Shown: piece after piece, positions 23,789 to 35,662 of the stretch
How positions within the stretch are numbered: the first letter of the stretch is position 1
How the letters are laid out: every line of letters starts with the position of its first letter
Assembly (NCBI GenBank): GCA_949752795.1
Contig: OX457056.1
Coordinates: forward strand, 98,416,942 to 98,480,941
DNA length: 64,000 bases
Source of the DNA: Hyperoodon ampullatus
Taxonomy: Eukaryota; Chordata; Mammalia; Artiodactyla; Ziphiidae
Direction: 5' to 3'
Program-made: the position numbers and the translations under genes
Notes under the pieces: generated by a model
The model's database searches: none
Seen by the model: the letters and a program-made list of their open reading frames with translations, nothing else
Told to the model about the DNA's origin: nothing

Positions 23789-25849
23789 AAAATGGATGTT
23801 CAATGTATATATTTCTGAAAAGAGGAAAAAATGATTCATCAGGGAATGTAAAGATAAAAATAATGCAGTTTTTCCTGAAGAAAGACTTTAAAAACATAAC
23901 TTCATTTTTAAAACCATTAATGTCTGTTAAATATATATTTACTATTGTATGGTAATCTCTTAGTTTTCTATTTGGCCAACATTACCAAAATTTTATTAGA
24001 ATGAAAACAGAAGAGTGATTTTTTAAAAAATATTTATTTCAAATACTTAATTTTCCAATTGTCTTACTATTCCCCTTGACTTCCAAAATTTACTTATTAC
24101 TCACTATCTAGTTCAAGTCTAGATTCTCATTATATTTCTAACTCAGTGTCTGTCAGTCTATTCTGTTATTTTTGCACTTATTTTCTGTATCAGACATTTG
24201 TATACTTCGTGTTGTATGTAAATTTAAATTGTTACAGTTTCTCCTGTGTGCATTTGTTTCTTTTATGTCCATGCACAACAACTTTTCCCAGAAAGTAAGA
24301 GACATATTTTACACTTTTTAAAAAATCACTAATTTAAGTACAGAGCAATGTACACAGAAGATATTCACTAACTTCCTACTAAATGAGTAAATTGCCAAGG
24401 AAACTTAAAAAAAGGAATGATCATAAAATTACATCTGGAAGGAATACCATGCCCAGAAAATCATCTAATGACTGCACACATAATTTTTGCTAGCATTACG
24501 AAGAAGGAAACAAGTGTATTACAAAAACATGAAACATAGCAGATGGTTGGTTTACACTTCACATCACTCACTTGGTATCTTTGTGTGGAGAAATTATTTG
24601 ATGATAAATTAATGGCACTTTTTATTTCTATATTTGATCTTTAAATGAATTTAATGACACGAATTACACAGAGATATTTAGGCATCTTGCTTATATGTTA
24701 TGAGGATGTTTTGTTAAAAATATTTAGCTACATAAAAAGTACAATGATATGAAGAGAATATGAAAGACTTTTAGGAAGAAAATATAGAAATATAATTGAC
24801 CAAATACAAATACAAACCAAAAATGAAATGCCAATTTTCAACTCCTTTTTAAAATTATGTAGTCTAAAATCATCAAAACTGACTTCAGAAGAAATCAATA
24901 CTAAAAGAATAATGATACAAATGAGCAAATTAAAATGAGAAATTTGTCAAAGAATTACCTCTAATCATGGCTCTGGGCCTAGAATTTATATTTCAGAAGG
25001 TAAGAGAACAAACACATAATTCCCTTAATATATAAATTGATCTGAAACAAAGAAAAACAGGAGAAAACTACAAATTATTTTTTTTACAAAGCTAGTATAA
25101 ACTTTAAAAATGTGTGTGCCTGAGTTTGCTTATGCACACATATGAGGGCATATGTGCATGTATAGGCACACACATACACACACACATCAATCTCACTTAA
25201 AAATATGAGTGCAGAAAATCTAGTGACAAAAACAGCAGAAATTAAAATCAACAAATGATCTCAAGAGTAAGACTTTCACTCTCAGAAAAACATACATTAT
25301 GTCAAATGGTCCAATAAAGAAAAACAGACAATAATGATAAAAAGTTTGTGATCATATTACTGAGGACACAAACACAAACGGTTAAATCTTTGGACATAAT
25401 TAAGCATTCACACGTAACTGATACAAATATAATAAGATAATATTGATGCACTGATTGGAAAGATCCAATTTAACAAAATCTAAAGTATAATACAAATATT
25501 TCATCTTACTCTTCTCTTTCACTACTTCATTTTTCTAATTCAGAATTAATATTTTGGTTTGAATTAACATTACTATCATATACTTGGGTAAATATTATAT
25601 GTTTAGTAAACATAGAGAAGGATCCTAAGTTTCGCAGAATACTATACTCCTTTCAAAGGTTTCTTTGCAATTCCCCCTCTTACTCCATCTAATCTTGTAA
25701 ATAAATTTTAGAAACAGGTTATCTGGTTCCAAAGAATGTGCTAAAGGGAACTGACTGACATTGCTTTGAATTAATAACATAGACTGGAAAGGATTGAGAT
25801 ATTTATATGTTGAGTTTTGCCATGCATTATAAGTAATTTTTTGTTTCTT
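23781..25849. other. no recognised feature
   Basis: About 2 kb of AT-rich sequence with a short CA/TG-rich patch near 25105-25190. Some stretches (25200-25500) have the A-rich, T-poor look of L1 sense sequence, but no landmark is clear. Confidence 0.45.
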
Positions 25850-26480
25850 TTATATAGGCTAATAAATATCAGTAGAATTTCTTGTTAGGTTTATTCCTAG
25901 GTAATACGCATATATACATATATATCTAACTATAAAATACATGTCTTATATAACTTTAGTTTTGATAATGTGTAAGAAAGATGTTATTTATTTTATGTGG
26001 GTCTGTAATTAGCCATCTTCTATACTTTCTTATTAGTTCTTATTAGTTTAAATAATCATTATAATTTCTGAAAGTGATAAAATCTTGATTCTTTCTAATA
26101 TCCACACTTTCATGTATTTTCTAATTTTATTGTTCTTATTTAATTGCCAATTAACTCAAATTTTACATTCAGTAGTTATGGTAACTGGCATCCTAATCTA
26201 GTTTCTGAATTCAAAGGTATCCTTCTAATATTTTGCTATAAACATGAAATATGGTATGTTTCACACAGATGTGCTCTACAAAAACAAGGACTTTATTTCT
26301 ATCCTATGGTTGTTAATGATTTTTATTGAATTTTATTTGAACTAAATATTTAATTTTAACATATTTTTAAATTATGGAGACAATGATATAGTTATTCTCT
26401 CTTAATCATTTAATATATTGAAATGCACTTACAGGTTTCTTAATGTTGTACCATCTTTTTGTCCCTGCAACAAATATTTT
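25850..26480 (-). mobile_element. L1M LINE ORF2 region, antisense
   Basis: Antisense L1 ORF2 landmarks: 'ttaggtttattcctaggtaat', 'gtaagaaagatgttattta', 'aattttattgttcttatt', and at the right end 'gttgtaccatctttttgtccc', corresponding to the reverse transcriptase region. Heavily decayed, with frameshifts and stops throughout. Confidence 0.55.
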
Positions 26481-26704
26481 TGTCATTGACTAATAGCTTT
26501 ATTTTCTTGTAAATGCTCATTTTGGCAGAATTTCAAATGTACAGAAAAGTGGACACAATAGTATTAATAATTATTACAAACTGTAATTTCCCTATAATGG
26601 CTTTATCATTGTCTCCTTCCTTCAAATAAGATGCAGAAATGGTGTCCCTTTATCCCCATGTACATTTCAGTGGGTATTTCCTAAGAAGGTAATCTCTCAC
26701 TTCT

Positions 26705-26998
26705 ATTATGAAACACATGAATTAAAGAAAGAAATATAGGAAATTGGAAAATATTTTGAACTGAATGATACTAAAATATATCAGAGCTTATGGAATGCAA
26801 ACAGCAGTGCTTAAATAGGAACTTATAGTTTCGCATACTTATATTTAAAAAGAAGAAAGGTGAAAAATCCGTGATCTAAGCATTCACAATAAGAGACTAC
26901 AAAAATGAGAGTACATTAAAGCTAAAGTAAGAAGAAGAATGGCAACAATAAAGATAAAAGTAGAAATTAAAGACAGAAAAAAAAGAAACCATTAAAAA
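26705..26998 (+). mobile_element. L1M LINE ORF2 fragment
   Basis: A-rich sense L1 sequence with 'gaaaaatccgtgatctaagc', 'agagactacaaaaatgagag', 'taaagataaaagtagaaattaaagac', equivalent to the ORF2 part between endonuclease and reverse transcriptase. Opposite in orientation to the L1M pieces on both sides. Confidence 0.6.
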
Positions 26999-27109
26999 TT
27001 TGTTTTTTGAAACGATTAGTATATACGTTTCACACATAGTAAGATTGAAAACCAAAAAAGAAAACAAAGAATACCAGGATCAGAATTTTGAATGGCATTT
27101 CTATAGATT

Positions 27110-27710
27110 GTGCAGAAGTGTACTGCTTATTTTCCAAATAACCACTCTTTTTCTAGATATGTCTTTATTGATTTCTAACTTAATATGCCTGTTATCAGAC
27201 AATGTACTCTCTATGATTTCAAACCTTCAAAATTTAATGAGACTTGATTTACTGTCCGTCATATATTCCATCTTGGTAAATGTTTCATAAGTACTTGGGA
27301 AAATGTGTATTTTTGAGTTATCTGATTAAGAACATCATCAAACACTTAAATACTCTTTTTTTCAATTCTTCTACAACTTACTCAATATCTTGGGGTGTTT
27401 ATTCAATAAAATTATGATAGAGGGGTGTTAGATTCTCTTTAATTTTTTGATTTGTCTGTTCTCTCATTATGTCAAATTTTACTTAATATATTTTGGAATC
27501 TATTTTTAAGAGCATACACAATTAAGATTGTTTTGTCTTCTGGATGAATTGATTCTTTGATCATTATGAAATGTTCCTTTTTATCCCTGATATTGTTCCT
27601 TCCTCTGAAATCTACTTTAGCTGATATTGACATTTGATTTCTTATGGTTCTATATCCTACGTCTTCTCCTTCCAGCCAGATGGTATAATACGGATTAGAT
27701 TCATACATTT
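27110..27710 (-). mobile_element. L1M LINE ORF2 endonuclease-region fragment, antisense
   Basis: On the - strand the frame 27472-27708 reads with L1 endonuclease-domain wording (DKKEHFIMIKESIHPEDKT and then VYALKNR), a degenerate version of the segment before the conserved NxYAP motif. The + strand text 'tctctatgatttcaaaccttc' and 'ttgattctttgatcattatgaaatgttcc' is typical antisense L1M. The element is broken by stops outside the short frame. Confidence 0.8.
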
Positions 27711-28027
27711 TTCCTTAAATGACTAAAAATGTTGGATAAACTATACCTATCAGTGGTTTACAGACACTGAACACCATGGAGTATAGGACAGTGACCCCTG
27801 AAAGAGGGGAAACAAAAGATATGAGCCCTATGATTGGTCCATCTCACTACCTTTTCTGGCAAAAGCATCATTTTTCTAAGGTTGGATTAATGGAAGTATA
27901 TTTACAAAGGCAAGTGAATAAATATGGCACACTACACAGATACTAATTTTTCTGCACAAGAAAAATATCAAAATGATTTAAATTATCGAAAATTTATTTG
28001 AAATCAAATTTTAGATAACAAAGGTTA
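27711..28027. other. no recognised feature
   Basis: Short AT-rich gap between L1M and whale-type L1; nothing assignable. Confidence 0.5.
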
Positions 28028-28365
28028 TAAAGACCCAGACGTAGAGAATTGACTTGAGGACACGGGGAGGGGGAAGTGTAAGCTGGGACGAAGTGAGAGA
28101 GTGACATGGACATATATACACTACCAAATGTAAAATAGATAGCTAGTGGGAAGCAGCTGCATAGCACAGGGAGATCAGCTCCATGCTTTGTGACCACCTA
28201 GAGGGGTGGGATAGGGAGGGTGGGAGGGAGATGCAAGAGGGAGGAGATATGAGGATATATGTATATGTATAGCTGATTCACTTTATTATAAAGTAGAAAC
28301 TAACATACCATTGTAAAGCAATTATACTCCAATAAAGATGTTTAAAAACAAATAAATAAATAAAA
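28028..28365 (+). mobile_element. 5'-truncated L1 3' end (whale/artiodactyl type)
   Basis: Starts at 'aaagacccagacgtagagaat' and runs through the 3' UTR landmarks 'agctgggacgaagtgagaga', 'gcatagcacagggagatcag', 'tagctgattcactttattat', and a polyadenylation signal aataaa in 'ccaataaagatg' before an (AAAT)n tail. It is much better preserved than the L1M pieces, so it is a younger insertion. The antisense frame 27994-28197 is not a gene. Confidence 0.88.
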
Positions 28366-28384
28366 TACCTATTGACTGTAAAAA

Positions 28385-28620
28385 GCACTTTTATTTATTC
28401 AACAAACATCTAGTTAGTGTTCTAATTTCTAGGCCATAGGCACTAAAGGTTGAAGGCAGAACACTGAAGAGAATGGTTCATGTAATCATGGAATTTGCAC
28501 ATATATAACATATATATTGATGAGAACAAATTAATATGTGAATTGACAAAAGGACAAAGAATAATTAACAACAAAAGAAATAAAGTTATAAGGAATATTG
28601 TCAAAGTAGCTGGTAATCAA
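28385..28620 (-). mobile_element. L2 LINE 3' fragment, antisense
   Basis: 'tttatttattcaacaaacatc' then 'aggccataggcactaaagg' and 'agaacactgaagag' follow antisense L2, with strong decay to the right. Confidence 0.4.
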
Positions 28621-28659
28621 AATGTTTCCTTCTGCTGTTTGACACTCGAACAACTGAAA

Positions 28660-29105
28660 ATAATCATTTTATTTAGTTTATGATTCTGTGGATTAGCTGA
28701 ACAGTTCTTCTCATTTGGTTTGGATTGGTGGTCTCTGAGAGCTCTTTCATGTTTCTGTGGTAATCAACTAACAGATTGGCTGGTGGCTGGATGATTCTGA
28801 ACAGTCTCACATGCATACATTGGCAGTTGGCTAGGTGCCACTGGGCTGTTTCAGTTCTCTGTATGGACTCTCAATCTCCAAGAGATTAACTTCATTTAGG
28901 TTTTTTCACATGGTGACCTTAGGCATTCAAGCTCACCAAAAGAGTGAGCCTCAATGTGTAAGCACTTTTCCAGATTGCTGGAATCATTTTGCCTAATGTT
29001 GCATTGGCCAAAGCAAGTCACACGACTAAAGACAGATCTATGAGGTAAGGAAATAAACTCTACTTCTTGATGCAAGGCCACGTACCTTCAGATTACAGGA
29101 ATATG
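28660..29105 (+). mobile_element. ERVL-MaLR solo LTR, MLT1-like
   Basis: The left part reads 'atgattctgtggattagctga', then 'gctggtggctgg', 'cagttggctaggtgccactgggctg', and the right part 'attggccaaagcaagtcacacgac', which are MLT1 LTR landmarks in order. No internal retroviral genes are next to it, so it is a solo LTR. Subfamily not determined. Confidence 0.6.
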
Positions 29106-29424
29106 GCTAAAAGAGGGGGGATTTGTGATTTTTTTTTTACAATGAATTGAACAAAGATACTACTATAAGGAGGTACTGCCATTTTTATATATTAACTTAG
29201 GAATAAAAATGTAAAATCATTCAATGTTGTGAAGTATATGGTTAATTAAACTTCAGTTATCTTTCAAACATCTTTATCATTGCATCTGGCTTTTTATTTT
29301 ATAATTTTCTAATCTTTTAGATAGTGAGCTCTCTGAAAAAAAATATTGTATTTGTTTTGCTTTCTAAATAATAGGCTCAAAACCTTGGCACGGGGTAAAT
29401 GCGTTAATGTTTAAAAAAATAAAG

Positions 29425-29560
29425 AATCATCCCTCAAAAATTTAAGCACAAAATTAACATATGACCCAGAATAAATAAAGATATAATGAAATAAAAATAA
29501 ATAAACATACACTCCAGAAATTTCACTCCTAGGTATGTACTCAAAGATTTTGAAAGGAAG
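29425..29560 (+). mobile_element. L1M LINE 3' region, left piece (split by LTR)
   Basis: 'aaattaacatatgacccagaa' and 'ctccagaaatttcactcctaggtatgtactcaaag' are L1 3'-region text. The same element seems to continue at 29950 after the LTR insertion. Confidence 0.65.
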
Positions 29561-29949
29561 TAAGTTAGTTTGCTCAGGCTGCCATAACAAAATATCATAG
29601 ACTGTGTGGCTTAAACAACAGAAACCTATTTGCTCACAGTTCTGGAGGCTAGAAGTCAAGATCAAGGTGCCAGCAGTGTTGAGTTATTCTGAGGCACCTC
29701 TCTTTGGCTTATAGAAACCATGTTCTCCCTCTGTCTTCACAAGGTCTTCCCTCTGTGCATATGTCTGTGTCCTAATCTCTTCCTCCTACAATGACGCCAA
29801 TTATAATGGATTAGGGTGCCAACCTCACGATCTCACAAACCTTAATTACCTCTTTAAAGACCCTATCTCCAAATAAAGTCACATTCTCAGGTACTGGGGT
29901 TTGGGACTTCAACATGAATTTTGAGGAAACACAATCCAGTCCCTAACAG
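29561..29949 (-). mobile_element. MaLR-like LTR (MST/MLT-type), antisense
   Basis: Left end 'ttagtttgctcaggctgccataacaaaatatc', then 'gtggcttaaacaacagaaacc', 'cacagttctggaggctagaagtc', 'ccttaattacctctttaaagacc', 'caaataaagtcacattctcagg', right end 'caatccagtccctaaca'. A related LTR lies at 36740-37115 in the opposite orientation. It carries no coding content. I am confident it is a known old LTR-like repeat, less so of the exact family. Confidence 0.7.
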
Positions 29950-30290
29950 TAGAGATTCAAATAGATATTCTATTCAGTGTTTATTACAGTTTTATTCATG
30001 ATAAGCAAAAAAGGGAAACAGTTAAAGTGTTCAGCAAATTAATGGATAAACAAAATGTGTTATAAAACATGGATATTTATAATAGTGTCATTTAAAATAT
30101 TTCAAAAATTGGAAATAGTATAAATAACCAGCAATAAAGGAATAATGAAACTATAGTGCATCAAATCCACAAAATAGTATAGTCTTTTAGAATGTAAATA
30201 GAGTACAGGTCATCTTATAATATTTTTACGGCAAAATGAATATGCATGTACACCAGAATATAAAAATAAGAAAAACTACATACAAAATTA
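29950..30290 (+). mobile_element. L1M LINE 3' region, right piece
   Basis: 'agagattcaaatagatattc', 'ttattcatgataagcaaaaaagg', 'aattaatggataaacaaaatg' continue the L1 3' region interrupted at 29560. Beyond 30060 it becomes hard to follow. Confidence 0.6.
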
Positions 30291-31289
30291 AAGGAAAACA
30301 AAACAGGGATGTTCTTCTTCATATTAAAACACTGTTAAACTTTTTATTCTTTTCTGTATTAGCTAATCAAATGTGCCCAAACTGGTACAATTCTAATTAA
30401 CAACCATGTACAATTGACATCAATGACTGAAATTTGCTAATCTGTAGACTTTATTTTTATTTTGGCCCATGGAGAACTCCCCAACTATAAAACAGAAAAG
30501 CAAAACAAAACACATTAAAAAAGAAAGGACTTTATTGCTTTGAACTGATTATGTAATGGTAGGGATAAGGATTTTCATTTCTCAGGAAGTATTATCTCCT
30601 ATGTGTTATGCTATGTGTCTCCTATGTGTTATGTATTATCTCCTATAGCTATCCAGTGTTATGGTCTCTAAGAAAAAATACTGAGAAAGATTAAAAAGGA
30701 TCAAAAATCCCAAGATTCCCTTTTTTTCATGGCTAAGAATATTACATTTTCAGTTTCATTGGATGAATAAATCCTAGCAATTCATATGCAACACAGCAAG
30801 AAGATTTACCTTGTAATGACTAAGTCAGAGTGAAATATATAGTACATTGAACAATCAGTGACTTGTTCAAAGTGCAAGTTATTTGGAATAATGTTGCTGA
30901 AATATCAGAGATCTGTTAAGTCAAACTAAAGAAAGAGCAAATGGAGGAAGCTAGAAATAACAATATCAACTTCCATAAAGTAAAACCACTATTCACATGT
31001 CACATAAATAAACAATTGTTTTTAATGAGGCTGTTTACAGTAACAGCCAATATTAAAAGCAGCCTGGGCTTTCTTTTTCCCTTTATGCACATTATTTGGC
31101 CACCATTATAAACGCTTAAATTACAAGGTATTTTGTTATGGTACCAGTTCAACTTGGAATTTTTAAAAATATATCCAAACCAAAAATTCTCTACTTAAAT
31201 ATCACTGCCTAGCTGTTTTAATCTACTTTTTCTTTTGTTCTTCTTTTCTATCAGTCCTTTATATGAGATAGCAAATTACCCGGTTCCTT
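30291..31289. other. no recognised feature; local duplication
   Basis: AT-rich. Around 30588-30648 the phrases tattatctcctat and ctcctatgtgttatg are repeated two or three times, a small slippage-type duplication. Nothing else is identified. Confidence 0.5.
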
Positions 31290-31294
31290 CAGTA

Positions 31295-31400
31295 CCTCTC
31301 TGAGGTTAACATCATTTTATATTCATTAGACCAATAGGTCAAATGAGGCACAGAAAGGTTACGTGATGTCTACTTAAGTGGTTTCAGGCTTTCTACCAAC
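31295..31400 (-). mobile_element. MIR SINE fragment, antisense (weak)
   Basis: 'aatgaggcacagaaaggttacgtgatg' is the antisense MIR core, with weaker matches on both sides. Confidence 0.5.
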
Positions 31401-31789
31401 TGAGTTATGGATGAAGCTTGAAACTCCGTCCCTTGGTGTCTTTTGCTCTAATCAACTGACAGTAGGTAAGTATTCTTAATTAAGTTTTCATGATGACATG
31501 AAACAACAGTTATGTTACCCACATTAATATCATGATTTCTGACAGAATAATCACAGCCTATTTAATGTCATTGTGAGACATCATTAAGAGCATTTCTATT
31601 TATAACTTGCACACATATATAGAAAGGTTAATTTCTCTAGTCATGTGACTTATCTCAGGGCAGATTGGACCAGTCTTCCTGAGTTTCATAAAATCTCTAA
31701 TGCTTACATTTATTTGGCCATTGATTTTGCATCATGAAATGGTTCACGCTACTTTAATCAAAATCAACACTAATGCTCTCAATCCTATA

Positions 31790-32110
31790 GATAGAGGTCT
31801 TGAAGCATCTTCTCTAACTAACTTCTAAATATGGGAGTGCTTCAGGCTCCATTCTTGCTGCTTATTCTCTTCTCTTCTCTATCCACACTCCCCATCTGCA
31901 CTGTTTTATCTAACCCCATGACTTTAAATACTATTCATGGTTGGTAGATTCCAAATTTATTTCTTCAATTTCTATTTTTATCACCAAACTTATATATGAA
32001 AATGCTAATTGTAATTACTCTTAGATATCTAACAATTACTTCAAAAATAACATACTAAATGGAACTGTTGCCTTTCTCTTCCACGGTTCATCTTATACCA
32101 TGAGCCAGGC
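31790..32110 (+). mobile_element. L2 LINE fragment
   Basis: 'taaccccatgactttaaatactattcatgg', 'attccaaatttatttcttca', 'ttagatatctaacaatta' follow the L2 sequence upstream of its 3' end. Decayed, no open frame. Confidence 0.55.
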
Positions 32111-33439
32111 ACTGTAGCTAATGATCCTTTCAACAAAAGCAGAATGTAGCTATGAAAATATTAAAGTGATTATTAGAAATTCAGTTCAATAAACTACCTT
32201 AAGGTAAGAATAGATAGAGATTAGACTAAGACTGAGAAATCTGAAGAACACTACCATTGCATGTGTGTAAGCTTCACTGGAGACCAACAGGAGGAGAGAG
32301 CAAAGAGACAGACAGTTTCCTCTATTAGCACATAATGTAAGAGAGCTCTAAATTGACTTACACAACCAAACAGTTAAAGCAAATGGAAAAAAAGTAAAAA
32401 AATAATCTTTTGAAAATATTGTCAAGTTGGGAAGAAAGTAACCTCAGGAAAAAAAAAAGAAAATTGGAATTAAGGTAGTAAGAAAACTTCAAAAATCACC
32501 TCTTCCATTTGGTATCTGACAAACCTTGATGACTTTATGTGTTTATTTATTTAGAGTTACATGAGGTTTTGGAACAAGGAGATAAAAATTAGCGTATTTT
32601 ACATTCAAGTTATCAAGTAGGTAAACTTTTCCAAAATGCAAAACATCATCATATTGACAGCACCTTCTCCTAGACATAAACCTTCTGCCAAAAATGAAAC
32701 TTGTGTCTTAAAAATGGTATGAAAGGTGTGAAATGTATCTCCCTTGAAAATTAATAAGTTGAAGCCTATTACTATGTAAGTTAGGAGCTGAAGTCATGCC
32801 ACCTATGTATTCTGAAAATCACCGTGGAAATAAATTATCAATGGTCTTGCACTGGAAAAGCTCGCAAGCATTAGGCAGACAAAAGCACAATTTGCCTCTG
32901 GAAAAACAGCTTTAACCCTTAGATAAAAGTCTTGGTAACATGTATGCTATGTAAATAATAATGATAATAACAATCATACATAGAAACAATATACTGCAAA
33001 TAAAAGCAAGAAGAATCAGACAAATGAATGCTTCAATATTGGCCTTATCTTTCACAGATAATAAAAATGAAATCCTATGTTTCATGATATAAAAAGAAAG
33101 CTTGAAGAAAGGAAAAAAGAAGAGAAAATGCAAACCACCAAGAAGATTTAAAAAGCACAAAATTGAGAAATGGAAAATGTAATATTGAAAGTAAAAATTA
33201 AACAGATATGTTTGTCACTATATTATATATACCAGAAGACAGAATTATTAAAGCTGGAAGAAAGGTTCAAATATTTTATCCTAAATGGATGGTAAAATAG
33301 ATAGAACGTAGAAAAGGAAAATTAAGAAAAACACTTCTTAGTGTCAGAAAGTCAAATAATATGATTTTGTAAATGTTAGGGTAAACCATATGAATATGCC
33401 ATTGCAGGGGGGTCAAAATGACTGAATATCAAGGAGATT
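32111..33439. other. no recognised feature
   Basis: AT-rich. An 82-codon antisense frame (32912-33160) is hydrophobic only because of the AT-rich composition and has no domain I recognise. Confidence 0.5.
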
Positions 33440-33750
33440 TTTATAGCTAACCCTATAGAAAAACCCAAGTAAATCACTAAGAAGTTATTTTGCATTAGTA
33501 AGTGAAATTAGCAGGATTGTTGGATACAAATCATTATGTAACAGACAACTGTATATCTATAAACTAGCAATAGTCTGTGCAAGATTGTAATCAAATAAGT
33601 TATCATGTACAAATGGAAACAACAACAACACATACCTGAGGATAAACTTAGACTAAAAGGAACAGCTTTTTAATGGAGAAATATATTAAAATTTATTGAA
33701 AAGCATTAACGAATTTTAAATAAATGGAAGGACAAAGTTTCTAAACTGAT
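33440..33750 (+). mobile_element. L1M LINE ORF2 fragment
   Basis: Sense L1 RT/thumb-region text: 'gattgttggatacaaatcatt', 'gtatatctataaactagcaatag', 'ttttaaataaatggaaggac'. Decayed. Confidence 0.6.
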
Positions 33751-33774
33751 CTTTTCTCCGTATCTATCTCACTT

Positions 33775-33824
33775 ATACACACACATACATAAACACACAC
33801 ACATACGTAAGTACACACACACAG
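33775..33824. repeat. CA-rich microsatellite, interrupted
   Basis: Interrupted (CA)n with tacataa and tacgtaag spacers. Confidence 0.85.
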
Positions 33825-34022
33825 TCACCACATTAACATTAAAGGGTGAGAAAATACTTTTCTCCTTTTACACCAATCTAGTCCCTTTGTCCCCACTTAA
33901 AAGGATATAGGCTGACTGCTTTAAATAATTAGATATTAGGTTCTTATACATTGAAGTTTACAGAAACTGGATTTTCTAAAGATAGGTTTTTGATAGAAAA
34001 TTTTAACAAAATAAGGATAAGC

Positions 34023-34727
34023 TGGTACAGCCACTATGGAGAACAGTATGGAGGTTCCTTAATAAACTAAAAATCAAGCTACCATATGATCCTACAATCC
34101 CTCTCCTGGGCATATATCCAGAGAAAAACATGGTCTGAAAGGATACATGCACCCGAATGTTCATTACAGCATTGTTTACAATAACCAAGACATGGAAGGA
34201 ACTTAAATGTCCATCGACAGAGGAATGGATAAAGAAGATGTGGTACATATATGCAATGGAATATTACTCAGCCACTAAAAAGAATGAAATAATGCTATTG
34301 CAGCAACATGGACGGACCTAGAGACTGTCAAACTGAGTGAAGTAAATCAGACAGAAAAAGACAAATATTGTATGATATGGCTTATATGCGGAATCTAAAA
34401 AGAAATGATACAAGTGAACTTATTTACAAAATAGAAACAGGCTCACAGACTTAGAGAACGAACTTATGGTCACCAGGGGGAAAGGGATAGTTAGGGAGTT
34501 TGGGATTGACATGTACACACTGCTATAATTAAAATGGATAACCAACAATGACGTACTGTATAGCACAGGGAACTCTGCTCAGTATTATGTAACAACCTAA
34601 ATGGGAAAACAATATGAAAAAGAATAGATACATGTATATGTATAACTGAATCACTTTGCTGTATATCTGAAACTATCACAACATTGTTAACTGACTATAC
34701 TGCAATATAAAATAAAAAGTTAAGAAA
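34023..34727 (+). mobile_element. 5'-truncated L1 3' end with target-site duplication
   Basis: Begins 'tggtacagccactatggaga', continues with 'atcctacaatccctctcctgg', 'gaatattactcagccac', 'cttagagaacgaacttatgg', 'agcacagggaactctgctc', and ends in an A-rich tail near 34710-34727. The flanking 10-bp direct repeats aaggataagc (34013-34022) and aagaataagc (34728-34737) differ at one base and fit a target-site duplication. It includes the ORF2 C-terminal end but no intact frame. Confidence 0.88.
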
Positions 34728-35012
34728 AAGAATAAGCATATGGAGAAAATAATTTAAAAATTATTCAGAGTATACTTGTTCATACATTATAGATATATAT
34801 ATACCATGTGTTCTGAAAAATAGTTGATGATAGACTATTTAAAAATTTTCTACTTAGGAATACCCAAGATACATGGCAGCTGTATTTAGTAAGTTGCTAA
34901 AATTTTCTTCTTTTAAATGTGTTATTTTCTGAAAGGGGTAAAAATAATCTTAATAGCATGTCTCTCAACTTTTGAATTTAACATAATTTAGTTGTTAAAA
35001 AATAGTAACCTC

Positions 35013-35230
35013 GGGCTTCCCTGGTGGCGCAGTGGTTGAGAGTCCACCTGCCGATGCGGGGGACACGGGTTCGTGCCCCAGTCTGGGAAGATACCACATG
35101 CCGCAGAGCGGCTAGGCCCATGAGCCATGGCCACTGAGCCTGCGCGTCCGGAGCCTGTGCTCTGCAATGGGAGAGGCCACAACAGTGAGAGGCCCGCGTA
35201 CCGCAAAAAAAAAACAAAAAAAAACAAAAA
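35013..35230 (+). mobile_element. CHR-type tRNA-derived SINE of whales
   Basis: Head 'gggcttccctggtggcgcag' with RNA polymerase III A- and B-box sequence (B box around 'gggttcgtgcccc'), then the GC-rich body through 'tgcgcgtccggagcctgtgc' to 'ggcccgcgtaccgc' and an A-rich tail with C interruptions. It is short, as in cetacean CHR SINEs, and lacks the longer ruminant CHR-2 body. Flanking repeats agtaacctc (35004-35012) and agtaatctc (35231-35239) look like a target-site duplication with one change. Two antisense frames of 79 codons are by-products. Confidence 0.92.
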
Positions 35231-35239
35231 AGTAATCTC

Positions 35240-35660
35240 TTGTTAATGGGTTACCCCCAGTTGTAAGTAATGCTTGGATTTAGTTTTGATAGCTAAAAAT
35301 CTGATAGGAGAAATTTATAAGCATCTGCATGATTGACTTTGTGCCATCATTTTAAAATATGGCTCACTTACAAGCTTACATTTTTTTCTAGGCATTCCCT
35401 ATCAGAGTGTGCAATTCAAATAGACATAGCATCTCTGATGAGGCACAAGGTAAAATCTGGGGTTCCATTATTTGAGCACTTAACCCTCTATAAAATATAA
35501 TTCAAACAGTCAGCTCTCTCTGTGAACCTACTTATTGCAGTTGAAGTATTCTCCACAACCCTTACATGCTTCTTCAGCTTCCTTTTAAATAAGATTCAAA
35601 GTTTTCTGTACAGTGTTTTTTAACCATGAAATTCTACTTGAACAAAATACAGATGTAAAG
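35240..35660. other. no recognised feature
   Basis: AT-rich to mixed sequence between SINE and Tigger-type element; nothing assignable. Confidence 0.5.
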
Positions 35661-35662
35661 TA

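Noticed and set aside
23540..23897. Frames rich in Ser-Leu, Tyr-Ile or Arg-Glu
   Set aside because: Produced by the (CT)n(AT)n tract.
34978..35227. Two antisense frames of 79 codons
   Set aside because: They are translated SINE sequence with the same peptide motifs as the SINE at 39.9 kb.
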